From: Hymenobacter armeniacus
GTDB lineage: Bacteria; Bacteroidota; Bacteroidia; Cytophagales; Hymenobacteraceae
Direction of reading: 5' to 3'
NCBI RefSeq assembly: GCF_014699055.1
Contig: NZ_JACXAC010000001.1
Coordinates: forward strand, 248,001-312,000
DNA length: 64,000 bases
Position numbers and translations under genes: made by a program. This document shows positions 51,718 through 59,442 of this stretch, piece after piece. The notes under the pieces are model-generated. The model was given only the letters and a program-made list of their open reading frames with translations. It was not told the DNA's origin and searched no databases. How positions within the stretch are numbered: position 1 is the first letter of the stretch; every line of letters starts with the position of its first letter.

Positions 51718-53466
51718 ATGACCCCATTCCCTTCGCTGCGACCTCCGCTTCGGTGGCTGGTGGCTGGCGTGCTGCTCGCCCAGCCCGCCCTGGCCCAAAC
51801 GCCCGCCAAGCCCAAGCCCCGGCCCGCTGCCCCGCCCGCCGCGGCCGACCCCGCCGCGCGCTACCGCAGCGGCAAGGCCCAGCTCGACCAGGGCAACTAC
51901 GCCGCGGCCGTGGCCCTGCTGGAGCCGCTGGCCCAGCCCGGCGCCCGCTTCGCCCGCGCCGCCGACGCGGCGTACCTCGGCGCCGTGGCCTACGCCCGCC
52001 TCAAGCAGTGGCCCGAAACCGAGCAGCTGCTCAACCTGCTGCGCACCGAGTACCCCGCGTACCCCAACCTGCCCGACGCGCTGCTGCTGCAGGGCCAGGC
52101 CTCCTTCGAGCAGGAAGACTACGACACCGCCCTCAAAACCCTGGCCCAGCTGCCGGCCGATAAGTTTGTGCCCGAGCGCGAGGCCATGAAGGCCACTTAT
52201 CTGCCCCGCATCAAGGAGCGCAGCACCTGGCAGCGCAACCTGCGCCGCTACCCCGACGATGCCGCCCTGGCCCGCGCCTACGCCGACAACCTCGTCGTCG
52301 GCGGCACCTTCACCGAGGCCGACCGCCCGCAGCTCGACGCCTTGATAGCGCGCTTCAACCTCGACCGCACCCGCTACACGCCGCGCCCCCGCGCCGTGGT
52401 GGCCAAAAAAGCCAGCTACAACGTAGCCGTGCTGCTGCCCTTCGAGCTGAGCGACCCCAGCTGGCAAACCGTCCGGAAAAACCAATTCGTGACCGACCTC
52501 TACGCCGGGCTGCGCCTGGCCCAGGACAGCCTGCAGCGGGCCGGGCACCCCATCCAGCTCTTCGCCTACGACACCGGCGCCGACACCCTCACGCTCAAGC
52601 AGGTGCTGGCCCTGCCCGAGCTGGCCGGCATGGACTTGCTCATCGGGCCGGTGTATAAGTCGGGCGCCAAGCTGCTGGGCCGCTATGCCCGCGAGCACCA
52701 GATTGTGTGCGTCAACCCGCTGTCGCAGGACGCGGATTTGGTGCTGAACAACCCCTGGCACTACCTGTTTGCGCCCAGCACGGCCACGCAGGGCCGGGTG
52801 GCGGCCCAGTTTGCGCTCAATGCCTTTGGCGCCGGGCGCCCCGGGGTGGTGCTGCACGAAGACAGCAAGGACGACGCCGCCTTCGCCAACGCCTACAAAG
52901 CCGCCTACGAAACCGACGGCGGCAAAATTGGTACGCTGCGCCGCTTCAACCCCGACGTGGACGAAAGCCTCAATGCCGCCTTTACCGGCCTCGACCTGGC
53001 CAACGCCAGCCACCTGGTGGTGTTTTCCGACAACCGCCGCGTGGGGCCCGCCGCGTTCAAGCAGTGGCAGCAGCTGCCCGCCGCCACGCGCCCGGCCCTG
53101 CTGTGCCCCGGCTCGTGGCTCGATAACGCCCGCCTCGACGTGTCGCAGCTGGCCGCCCCCGGTGTGTACATGCTGCAGCCTAAGTACTACGACGAGCAAG
53201 GGCCGGGCTTCCGGCGGTTTCGGCAGCTGTACCTGCAGCGCCAGCGCCTGCCGCCGTCGCTCTTCGCTAGCCAGGGCTTTGAGCTGATGCTGTACTTCGG
53301 CACGGCGCTGTTCCAGTACGGTCCCGCTTTCCAGACCAATCTCGCCAATGCCGGGGCCACGCCCGGGGCCATTTTTGAAGGCCAGAACTACACCGGCGGC
53401 GCCCACGACAACCAAACCGTGCCCATCGTCAAGCTCAGCAACCTGGAGCTGCAAGTGCTGCGGTAG
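51718..53466 (+). CDS. Exported TPR plus type-1 periplasmic-binding protein (LpoA-like layout)
   Basis: 582 residues with a signal peptide (RWLVAGVLLAQPALAQ). Residues of about 40-200 form TPR-like helix pairs (RYRSGKAQLDQGNYAAAVALLEPL, AAYLGAVAYARLKQWPETEQLLNLL). Residues of about 230-582 match the Leu/Ile/Val-type bilobed periplasmic-binding fold (YNVAVLLPFEL at the start, LLIGPVYKSGAKLLGRYAREHQI, VVLHEDSKDDAAFANAYKAAYE, GFELMLYFGTALFQ). The same two-part layout is that of LpoA, the activator of penicillin-binding protein 1A. No ABC transporter genes are adjacent, which argues against a transport role. The LpoA analogy is inference. Confidence 0.8.
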   Translation: MTPFPSLRPPLRWLVAGVLLAQPALAQTPAKPKPRPAAPPAAADPAARYRSGKAQLDQGNYAAAVALLEPLAQPGARFARAADAAYLGAVAYARLKQWPETEQLLNLLRTEYPAYPNLPDALLLQGQASFEQEDYDTALKTLAQLPADKFVPEREAMKATYLPRIKERSTWQRNLRRYPDDAALARAYADNLVVGGTFTEADRPQLDALIARFNLDRTRYTPRPRAVVAKKASYNVAVLLPFELSDPSWQTVRKNQFVTDLYAGLRLAQDSLQRAGHPIQLFAYDTGADTLTLKQVLALPELAGMDLLIGPVYKSGAKLLGRYAREHQIVCVNPLSQDADLVLNNPWHYLFAPSTATQGRVAAQFALNAFGAGRPGVVLHEDSKDDAAFANAYKAAYETDGGKIGTLRRFNPDVDESLNAAFTGLDLANASHLVVFSDNRRVGPAAFKQWQQLPAATRPALLCPGSWLDNARLDVSQLAAPGVYMLQPKYYDEQGPGFRRFRQLYLQRQRLPPSLFASQGFELMLYFGTALFQYGPAFQTNLANAGATPGAIFEGQNYTGGAHDNQTVPIVKLSNLELQVLR

Positions 53467-53492
53467 AACCTTGAAATCGGCGTAATGTGAGA

Positions 53493-53585
53493 ACGGTCAT
53501 GCTGAGCGCAGTCGAAGCATCTCTGCCTCACAAGTAATGATTACTGCTGCACGCGAGGTGCTTCGGCTGCGCTCAGCATGACCGT
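53493..53585. repeat. Long intergenic palindrome, copy 4
   Basis: Arms ACGGTCATGCTGAGCGCAGT... and ...GCTGCGCTCAGCATGACCGT pair with few mismatches. The loop contains the exact palindrome AGTAATGATTACT. Located between the LpoA-like gene and hemL. Confidence 0.9.
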
Positions 53586-53609
53586 AATTTTTAAACCTAA
53601 GACCTAATA

Positions 53610-54908
53610 ATGCTCAACCTTACCACTTCCGCTGCCCTTTTCGAACGTGCCAAAACCCTTATTCCCGGTGGGGTCAATTCGCCGGTGCGCGCTTTCCGCT
53701 CGGTGGGGGGCTCGCCGGTGTTCATGCAAAGCGCCCACGGTGCCTGGCTGACGGACGTGGACGGCAACCGCTACGTGGATTTCATCAACTCCTGGGGCCC
53801 CATGATTTTGGGCCACGCCCCGCAGGTGGTGCTCGATGCCGTGGCCAAGGCGCTGCCGCACTCGCTCAGCTTCGGCGCGCCCACCCACCGCGAGGTAGAC
53901 ATGGCCGAACTGATTCGGCAGATGGTGCCCAGCATCGAGAAAGTGCGCCTCGTGAATTCCGGCACCGAGGCCTGCATGTCGGCCATTCGGGCGGCGCGCG
54001 GCTACACGGGCCGCGCCAAAATCATCAAGTTTGAAGGCTGCTACCACGGCCACGGCGACGCCTTTCTCATTGCGGCCGGTAGCGGCGCCCTCACCGCCGG
54101 CGAGCCCGACTCGGCCGGCGTGACCCGCGGCGTGGCCCAGGACACCCTCACCGCGCCCTACAACGACCTGCCCGCCGTGGAAGCCCTCATCGCCGCCAAC
54201 CCCGGCGAGGTGGCCGCGCTCATTCTGGAGCCCGTGGTGGGCAACATGGGCCTCGTGGCCCCGGCCGAAGGCTTCCTGCAAGCCCTGCGTGCCCTGTGCA
54301 CCGAGCACGGCATTGTGCTCATTTTCGATGAGGTGATGACCGGGTTCCGCCTCGCACAAGGTGGCGCGCAGGAGCTCTACGGCATCACGCCCGACATGAC
54401 CACGCTGGGCAAAATCATCGGCGGCGGCCTGCCCGTGGGCGCCTACGGTGGCCGCGAAGACATCATGAACTGCGTAGCGCCCGCCGGCAAGGTGTACCAG
54501 GCCGGCACGCTTTCCGGCAACCCCATGGCTACGGCCGCGGGCATGGCCCAGCTTCGCTACCTGCACGAGCACCGCGAACTGTACACCGCCCTCGACGCCA
54601 GCAGCGCCCGCCTTGCCGATGGCACCCGCCAGATTGCCGCCGAACTGGGCCTGAACTACACCGTGAACCGCGTGGGCTCGATGTTCAGCCTGTTTTTCAC
54701 TTCCGAGCCCGTCACCAACCTCGACGACGCCAAAAAGTGCGACACAGCTGCGTTCGGCCGCTATTTCCACGCCATGCTGGAGCGCGGCATCTACCTGGCG
54801 CCGTCGCAGTTCGAGGCCCTCTTCGTGTCCACGGCCATCACCGACGAACTGGTGGAAATGTACCTGAAGGCCTGCCGCGAGTCGTTGGTGGAAGCACACG
54901 GCTTGTAG
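53610..54908 (+). CDS. hemL: Glutamate-1-semialdehyde 2,1-aminomutase
   Basis: 432 residues, the normal length. PLP-binding K268 lies in TTLGKIIGGGLPVGAYGG, and FDEVMTGFRLAQGG, CYHGHGDAFLIAAGSG and AGTLSGNPMATAAGMA are typical of HemL. It converts glutamate-1-semialdehyde to 5-aminolevulinate in the C5 route to haem. A palindrome lies just upstream. The gene is followed 116 bases later by the next coding gene. Confidence 0.97.
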   Translation: MLNLTTSAALFERAKTLIPGGVNSPVRAFRSVGGSPVFMQSAHGAWLTDVDGNRYVDFINSWGPMILGHAPQVVLDAVAKALPHSLSFGAPTHREVDMAELIRQMVPSIEKVRLVNSGTEACMSAIRAARGYTGRAKIIKFEGCYHGHGDAFLIAAGSGALTAGEPDSAGVTRGVAQDTLTAPYNDLPAVEALIAANPGEVAALILEPVVGNMGLVAPAEGFLQALRALCTEHGIVLIFDEVMTGFRLAQGGAQELYGITPDMTTLGKIIGGGLPVGAYGGREDIMNCVAPAGKVYQAGTLSGNPMATAAGMAQLRYLHEHRELYTALDASSARLADGTRQIAAELGLNYTVNRVGSMFSLFFTSEPVTNLDDAKKCDTAAFGRYFHAMLERGIYLAPSQFEALFVSTAITDELVEMYLKACRESLVEAHGL

Positions 54909-55012
54909 GCCGGCGTTGGTTTTCGCGCAAAATAGGTGCCGGCCGGCCGACGTTGATGTGGCTGCCCGGCACCTATTTTCGCTTCGATTACCCGTGCGCT
55001 GAATTAATCAGC

Positions 55013-55020
55013 GACCTTTG
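55013..55020 (+). promoter_or_regulatory. -7 box next to the gene at 55025
   Basis: GACCTTTG (one mismatch to TAnnTTTG) ends 4 bases before the ATG. Confidence 0.45.
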
Positions 55021-55024
55021 CTCC

Positions 55025-55918
55025 ATGGTAAAACAGCTTTTTCTAGCCCTGCTGCTACTTCTCGGGCCGCTGGCCCACGCCGAAACGCCGGCCCAGGCCA
55101 ACAAGCGGCTTTTCGATAAAACCATCGACGAGCTAAACTTCCGGACCATGGAAACGGTGTACGACAAGTCGTTCACCCGCGGCAAGTTTCCGCTCACGCT
55201 GCGCACCGCCGCCGCCCGCCGTCAGTTCGACGGGTTTGGGACCAATACGGCGCTCAAGCAGCTGTTTATGAACTACAACGGGGTGGCTGAGCGGTACAAA
55301 AACCGTTTCGGCAACGGCCCCATGACGCTGGCCGAGTTTGAGAAACAGCTCAAGTCGGTGCTGCTGGACAAGAACTTTGAGTTCTTCATTCACAACCTGC
55401 CGCGCGACGAGCGGGTGGCCCTCATCCGGGCCGAGCAGCGCCTCATTCAGCAGGCCAGCGCCCAATTCAACGCCTCGGGCTCGGAAGAAACCGCCGCCGT
55501 GCCCCCCGCCGATACCGACGCTCAGCCCGAAGCGCCGGTGGCGGCCCCCCTCACCACCCATGACGCCGATGGCCAGGAGGCCGCCCCCGTTTCCTCCGAC
55601 GAAGCCCCGCTCAGCAGCGTACCCGTTGGCGCGTCCGAAGCACCTGGCGCCGCCCCGCGCCACGATTGGGTCGACTATTTCACGCTGCTGCTCAGCCTCG
55701 GCAGCTTCCTGACCCTGCTGTACCTCACCACCAGCGTGCTGCCGGGCATGAGCCGCCGCATCAACAACCTAGCGGCCGACCCCGAGCCGGAGCCCGAGCC
55801 CCGCAGCTTCGTGAGCCGCCTGCGCCCCACCCAGTCGACGGGCCTGCGCGAAGACAGCTACGAAGACGATGACGACTTCGAGCCCACCGAGCCGGCCCGC
55901 CACCACGACGACGACTAG
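55025..55918 (+). CDS. Hypothetical membrane protein with helical periplasmic domain and acidic tail
   Basis: 297 residues from ATG 55025. It has a signal peptide (MVKQLFLALLLLLGPLAHAE), a helical domain to about residue 155, a Pro/Ala/Asp-rich linker, one membrane helix at about residues 217-237 (YFTLLLSLGSFLTLLYLTTSVLP), and a strongly acidic cytoplasmic tail ending RHHDDD. No family recognised. The layout is of a membrane-spanning scaffold. The next gene, dcd, is 41 bases away. Confidence 0.6.
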   Translation: MVKQLFLALLLLLGPLAHAETPAQANKRLFDKTIDELNFRTMETVYDKSFTRGKFPLTLRTAAARRQFDGFGTNTALKQLFMNYNGVAERYKNRFGNGPMTLAEFEKQLKSVLLDKNFEFFIHNLPRDERVALIRAEQRLIQQASAQFNASGSEETAAVPPADTDAQPEAPVAAPLTTHDADGQEAAPVSSDEAPLSSVPVGASEAPGAAPRHDWVDYFTLLLSLGSFLTLLYLTTSVLPGMSRRINNLAADPEPEPEPRSFVSRLRPTQSTGLREDSYEDDDDFEPTEPARHHDDD

Positions 55919-55959
55919 CGCCGTCCGGCCCCATTTTCTGCACCCCGTTTCTCAACCCC

Positions 55960-56496
55960 ATGATTTTAACTGACCAGCAAATCCTCGCGGAAATCGAAAA
56001 AGGCACCATCGTCATCGAACCCTACGACCGCAGCTGCCTGGGCACCAATTCCTACGACGTGCACCTGGGCCCGTACCTGGCCACTTACCGCGACGAGGTG
56101 CTGGACGCGCGCAAGCACAACGAAATCGACACGTTTGAAATCCCGGAAGAAGGCTACGTATTGCAGCCTGGCAAGCTCTACCTAGGCGTGACGCAGGAAT
56201 ACACCGAAACCCACGCCACCGTGCCCTTCCTCGAAGGCAAGAGCAGCGTGGGACGCCTCGGCATCGACATTCACGCCACCGCCGGCAAGGGCGACGTGGG
56301 TTTCTGCAACTACTGGACCCTGGAAATCAGCGTGTCGATGCCGGTGCGCGTGTACCGCCACATGCCCATTGGCCAGCTGATTTATTTCACGGTGCAAGGC
56401 GACGTCAACAACTATTACAACCGCAAGCAGAACGCCAAATACAACGAGCGAACCGACAAACCGGTGGAGTCGATGATGTGGAAAAATAACTGGTAG
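55960..56496 (+). CDS. dcd: dCTP deaminase
   Basis: 178 residues. The family signature EGKSSVGRLG lies at about residues 88-97, followed by HATAGKGDVGF, and the catalytic Glu in YWTLEISV. The C-terminal VESMMWKNNW is typical of the Bacteroidota form. It produces dUTP from dCTP and so supplies dTMP synthesis. Start at ATG 55960. Confidence 0.95.
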   Translation: MILTDQQILAEIEKGTIVIEPYDRSCLGTNSYDVHLGPYLATYRDEVLDARKHNEIDTFEIPEEGYVLQPGKLYLGVTQEYTETHATVPFLEGKSSVGRLGIDIHATAGKGDVGFCNYWTLEISVSMPVRVYRHMPIGQLIYFTVQGDVNNYYNRKQNAKYNERTDKPVESMMWKNNW

Positions 56497-56627
56497 CATA
56501 TTCGGCGCGCGCTATGTGCGCCGGCCGATTCCGAACCGTTCGGGCTTTTCCTGCGTTTAAATGAGCAACTGAGCCGCCTTTCCTCTGGCCCGGTCCTTGC
56601 GTAAGTGTGTACCAAAACCCCACGACG

Positions 56628-57176
56628 ATGACGACGAAATCAGCATTTGCTTCCCTGCTGCTGGCGCTGATGGCCGGCACCGCTTCTGCCCAGCAAGCCT
56701 CCCGCGCTACCACCGTGGAGCCCCAGGATAAAACCCAATCTTCGCCGCGCCTCAACCCGGTGCAGGTGCGGGCTGACCGCCTGAGCAACCAGATGGTGCG
56801 CGACCTGCGCCTCAACAACTACCAGGCCGCCAAGCTGCGCGCCGTCAATGCCGATAAAATCGCCAAAATGGCGGCCATCGAGCGTAAAAACGCCGGCAAC
56901 CCCAGCCTCATCGATGCCGAGTGCAACGGCGTGTGCAAGGAGCGCGACAAGGAGTTGCAGGCTTTCCTCAGCAACGACCAATATAGCAGCTATTTCGGCT
57001 CGCGTGCCACGTACTACAAGTACGACAAGGACTACGCCGCCCAATCGGCCAGCATCCTCCTCACCAACTCGGTGCAGAACCCAGCCCCGGCCCGTGCTAA
57101 CGACGCTACCATTGCGCCCGCCAGCACCAAGCCCGCCAACCGGCCGGCTGGCAACCTGGGCCGCAACGCCCGGTAG
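56628..57176 (+). CDS. Exported helical protein of unknown function
   Basis: 182 residues from ATG 56628, with a signal peptide (SAFASLLLALMAGTASAQ). The middle ~90 residues form two or three helices (VRADRLSNQMVRDLRLNNYQAAKLRAVNADKIAKMAAIE) and a segment with C-N-G-V-C. It resembles the DUF4168-like or Spy-like small periplasmic helical proteins of Bacteroidota. The tail is low in complexity. A strong terminator follows. Confidence 0.6.
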   Translation: MTTKSAFASLLLALMAGTASAQQASRATTVEPQDKTQSSPRLNPVQVRADRLSNQMVRDLRLNNYQAAKLRAVNADKIAKMAAIERKNAGNPSLIDAECNGVCKERDKELQAFLSNDQYSSYFGSRATYYKYDKDYAAQSASILLTNSVQNPAPARANDATIAPASTKPANRPAGNLGRNAR

Positions 57177-57197
57177 AAGGTACCCTATTTGACATAC

Positions 57198-57232
57198 AAA
57201 AGCCCCGCCGGAATATTCCGACGGGGCTTTTT
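57198..57232. terminator. Bidirectional intrinsic terminator
   Basis: AAAAGCCCCG-C-CGGAATATTCCG-A-CGGGGCTTTTT forms a long stem with T-runs on both strands, between the convergent genes at 57176 and 57261. Confidence 0.9.
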
Positions 57233-57260
57233 GGTGTCTGGGCGGGCCTGAAAGCTCTGG

Positions 57261-57596
57261 CTATTGGCCTTGTTCCTGCTTGTCGAGGTACTCCGACAGC
57301 TCTTTGCAAAGGGCACGCATCTTAGCAGCCATTTCCTTGTCGTCGGTAGCCGTCACGATATTCTCGGCCATGGAGCCGATGTTGTCGACCACGAAGCGCT
57401 TCATCTCGTCCACGGGCATGTCCTTGGTCCAGAGGTCGATTTTCATGGTGCCCACCTGCTCCCGGTCCCACAGCGCAATGTTGATGGCTTTGGCAAAGTG
57501 AATGTCCGGGCCCGCGTCGGTGGCCGACCAGCTGATGGCCTCGGGTACTTTATTGTCATCCAGCGCAATGCTGAAGCGGATTTCTGATTTTTTCAT
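57261..57596 (-). CDS. gldC: Gliding motility protein GldC
   Basis: 111 residues, the usual GldC length. The opening MKKSEIRFSIALDDNKVPEAISWSATDAG and the later AINIALWDREQVGTMKIDLWTKDMPVDEMKRF fit the family closely. In Flavobacterium, loss of GldC reduces gliding without removing it; biochemical role unknown. It is cytoplasmic and stands alone here, between a terminator and a palindrome that separates it from dnaN. Confidence 0.93.
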   Translation of the reverse strand: MKKSEIRFSIALDDNKVPEAISWSATDAGPDIHFAKAINIALWDREQVGTMKIDLWTKDMPVDEMKRFVVDNIGSMAENIVTATDDKEMAAKMRALCKELSEYLDKQEQGQ

Positions 57597-57610
57597 GTTT
57601 GGTAAAAATG

Positions 57611-57699
57611 TGTCATCCTGAGCGGAGCGAAGGACCTTACCCTTGCCGAACGATTGGCGTTCTGACTTGAGTAGGTCCTTCGCTGCGCTCAGGATGACA
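57611..57699. repeat. Long intergenic palindrome, copy 5 (GAAGGACC variant)
   Basis: Arms TGTCATCCTGAGCGGAGCGA... and ...TCGCTGCGCTCAGGATGACA pair with one mismatch over about 27 bp. Core GAAGGACC replaces GAAGCATC. Between gldC and dnaN. Confidence 0.9.
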
Positions 57700-57715
57700 G
57701 TTTTAAGGGCAAGAT

Positions 57716-58840
57716 TTAAACGTAGTTGTTCAGCATCACCGGCATTACCAGCATCAGGATGCTCTCGTTGTCGTCGGGGGTGGTGGGCATGAGCAGGCCG
57801 GCGCGGTTGGGTGTGCTCAGTTCCAGGGTGATTTCCTCCGAGTCGATGTTCGAGAGCATTTCGAGCAGGAAGCGGGCGTTGAAGCCGATTTCCATGTCCT
57901 CGCCGTCGTACTGGCAGGTGAGGGTTTCCTTGGCTTCGTTGCTGAAATCCAGGTCCTCGGCCGATACCACTAGCTCGGAGCCGGCCAGGCGCAGGCGCAC
58001 CTGGTGGGTGGTTTTGTTGGAGTAGATGCTGATGCGGCGCACCGAATTCAGCAGCTCCTGGCGGTTGATGACCAGCTTGTTGGGGTTGCTCACCGGAATC
58101 ACGTTCTCGTAGTCCGGGTACCGCTCGTCAATCAGGCGGCACACGAGGCGCATCTGGTTGAACGAGAAGAAGGCGTTGCTCTGGTTGAACTCCATCTTCA
58201 CCGGCGTGGCCTCCGAGGGCAGCGTGCCTTTCAGCAGGTTGAAGGCTTTGCGCGGGATGATGAGGTTGGCGGTTTGGCCGGCGCCCACGTCCTGGCGGCG
58301 GTAGCGCAGCAGGCGGTGCCCGTCGGTGGCCACGAAGGTCACCTGCGAATCGGCCAGCTGCACCAGAATGCCGGTCATGGCCGGGCGCAGCTCGTCGGTG
58401 CTCACCGCAAAAATGGTTTTGTTGATGGCCCGGGCCAGCGACGAGGAGGGCATCTCAATCGGGGCCGAGCCCTTCACCACCGGCACGCGGGGGAAGTCGG
58501 CGGCGTTCTCGCCGGCCAGCTTGTAGCGGCCGTTGGCCGAGCTGATTTCGATGGTGTAAGTTTCCTCGTCCAGCGTGAAGGTCACGGGCTGGTCGGGCAG
58601 GTTCTTGAGGGTGTCGAGCAGGATGCGGGCGGGGGCGGCAATGCGGCCGGTGTCGCGGGCCTCCACGGGCAGCTCGGTTATCATGCTCGTCTCCAGGTCG
58701 GAGGCGGTGATGGTGAGCTTACCGGCCTCAATCTCAAAGAGAAAGTTCTCCAGAATGGGCACCACGGGGTTGTTCGTAACCACGCCGTTGATGCTTTGCA
58801 GCTGCTTGAGCAGCGCGGAGGAAGAGACGATGAATTTCAT
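57716..58840 (-). CDS. dnaN: DNA polymerase III sliding clamp
   Basis: 374 residues with three similar domains of a beta clamp. MKFIVSSSALLKQLQSINGVV starts the first domain; KTIFAVSTDELRPAMTGILV, YPDYENVIP and the C-terminal LLMPTTPDDNESILMLVMPVMLNNYV are typical. The clamp encircles DNA as a dimer and tethers the polymerase. A TATCTTTG box about 32 bases upstream (58880-58873) is the likely promoter. dnaA and gyrB are not adjacent. Confidence 0.97.
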   Translation of the reverse strand: MKFIVSSSALLKQLQSINGVVTNNPVVPILENFLFEIEAGKLTITASDLETSMITELPVEARDTGRIAAPARILLDTLKNLPDQPVTFTLDEETYTIEISSANGRYKLAGENAADFPRVPVVKGSAPIEMPSSSLARAINKTIFAVSTDELRPAMTGILVQLADSQVTFVATDGHRLLRYRRQDVGAGQTANLIIPRKAFNLLKGTLPSEATPVKMEFNQSNAFFSFNQMRLVCRLIDERYPDYENVIPVSNPNKLVINRQELLNSVRRISIYSNKTTHQVRLRLAGSELVVSAEDLDFSNEAKETLTCQYDGEDMEIGFNARFLLEMLSNIDSEEITLELSTPNRAGLLMPTTPDDNESILMLVMPVMLNNYV

Positions 58841-58872
58841 GGTGCGAGGCTAAGGCTAGGAGTAAGGGAGGG

Positions 58873-58880
58873 CAAAGATA
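58873..58880 (-). promoter_or_regulatory. -7 box of dnaN
   Basis: TATCTTTG on the minus strand, perfect to TAnnTTTG, with a leader of about 25 nt to the ATG at 58840. Confidence 0.6.
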
Positions 58881-58944
58881 GGGGGCGGGGTTGGGCTTTG
58901 GAAGGGCGGCTGGGATTTGCTGCCGGGATGCTTTGCACTGACGC

Positions 58945-59370
58945 TTAATAATAAGATGAGTTTACCCAATGCTCTTGTTTTACCTTAACTGTAGATGAAG
59001 AAACAAAGCCATCAGCGTTGGCTTTTTGCCCTTCTGAACTATAGCCCCAAGTTGTGGAAATTAGATAATTACCAGCAGACCTTAATACTCTAATCGTTTT
59101 CGTATTGCGGCCTTTTAAGATAGAATCACCTTTGGCTAGGTATTTACTGCAACCAGTAGGTACTTCCAGAGTTAAACGCTTGTTATTTAATGAAATAACT
59201 GGGAAGCTTTTGTCGTAATAGTAGATGCTGTCTATTGTGCCGGAAAATTCGGTTTGCCTATACGACAGGTGTTGAGTGTTTCTTCGAAATACAAAAAAGC
59301 CCAAGCATATAAACGACAATACAAGCAGAAAAGGAAAAGCCAAGCCGAGCAACACTGGTCTGTCTTTCAT
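58945..59370 (-). CDS. AT-rich orphan with one N-terminal membrane helix
   Basis: 141 residues from the ATG at 59370 (a TTG three codons upstream is possible). One hydrophobic helix (VLLGLAFPFLLVLSFICLGFFVF) is followed by a beta-rich periplasmic part (TEFSGTIDSIYYYDKSFPVISLNNKRLTLEV). The gene and its flanks are far more AT-rich than dnaN and gldG on either side, which suggests acquisition. No family recognised. Confidence 0.55.
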   Translation of the reverse strand: MKDRPVLLGLAFPFLLVLSFICLGFFVFRRNTQHLSYRQTEFSGTIDSIYYYDKSFPVISLNNKRLTLEVPTGCSKYLAKGDSILKGRNTKTIRVLRSAGNYLISTTWGYSSEGQKANADGFVSSSTVKVKQEHWVNSSYY

Positions 59371-59442
59371 GGCGAACAATGTTCTTGCTCCTCAAATGCT
59401 ATACTTTCTCTAGCATTTGAGCGAATTACTATGCACAAATAA

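Noticed and set aside
51718..53466. Branched-chain amino-acid transport binding protein
   Set aside because: The fold matches, but there is a TPR half and no permease or ATPase gene in the neighbourhood.
39449..56496. dGTPase, dCTP deaminase and cytosine deaminase as an antiphage nucleotide-depletion set
   Set aside because: The genes are far apart, lie beside housekeeping genes, and have the length and motifs of ordinary metabolic enzymes.
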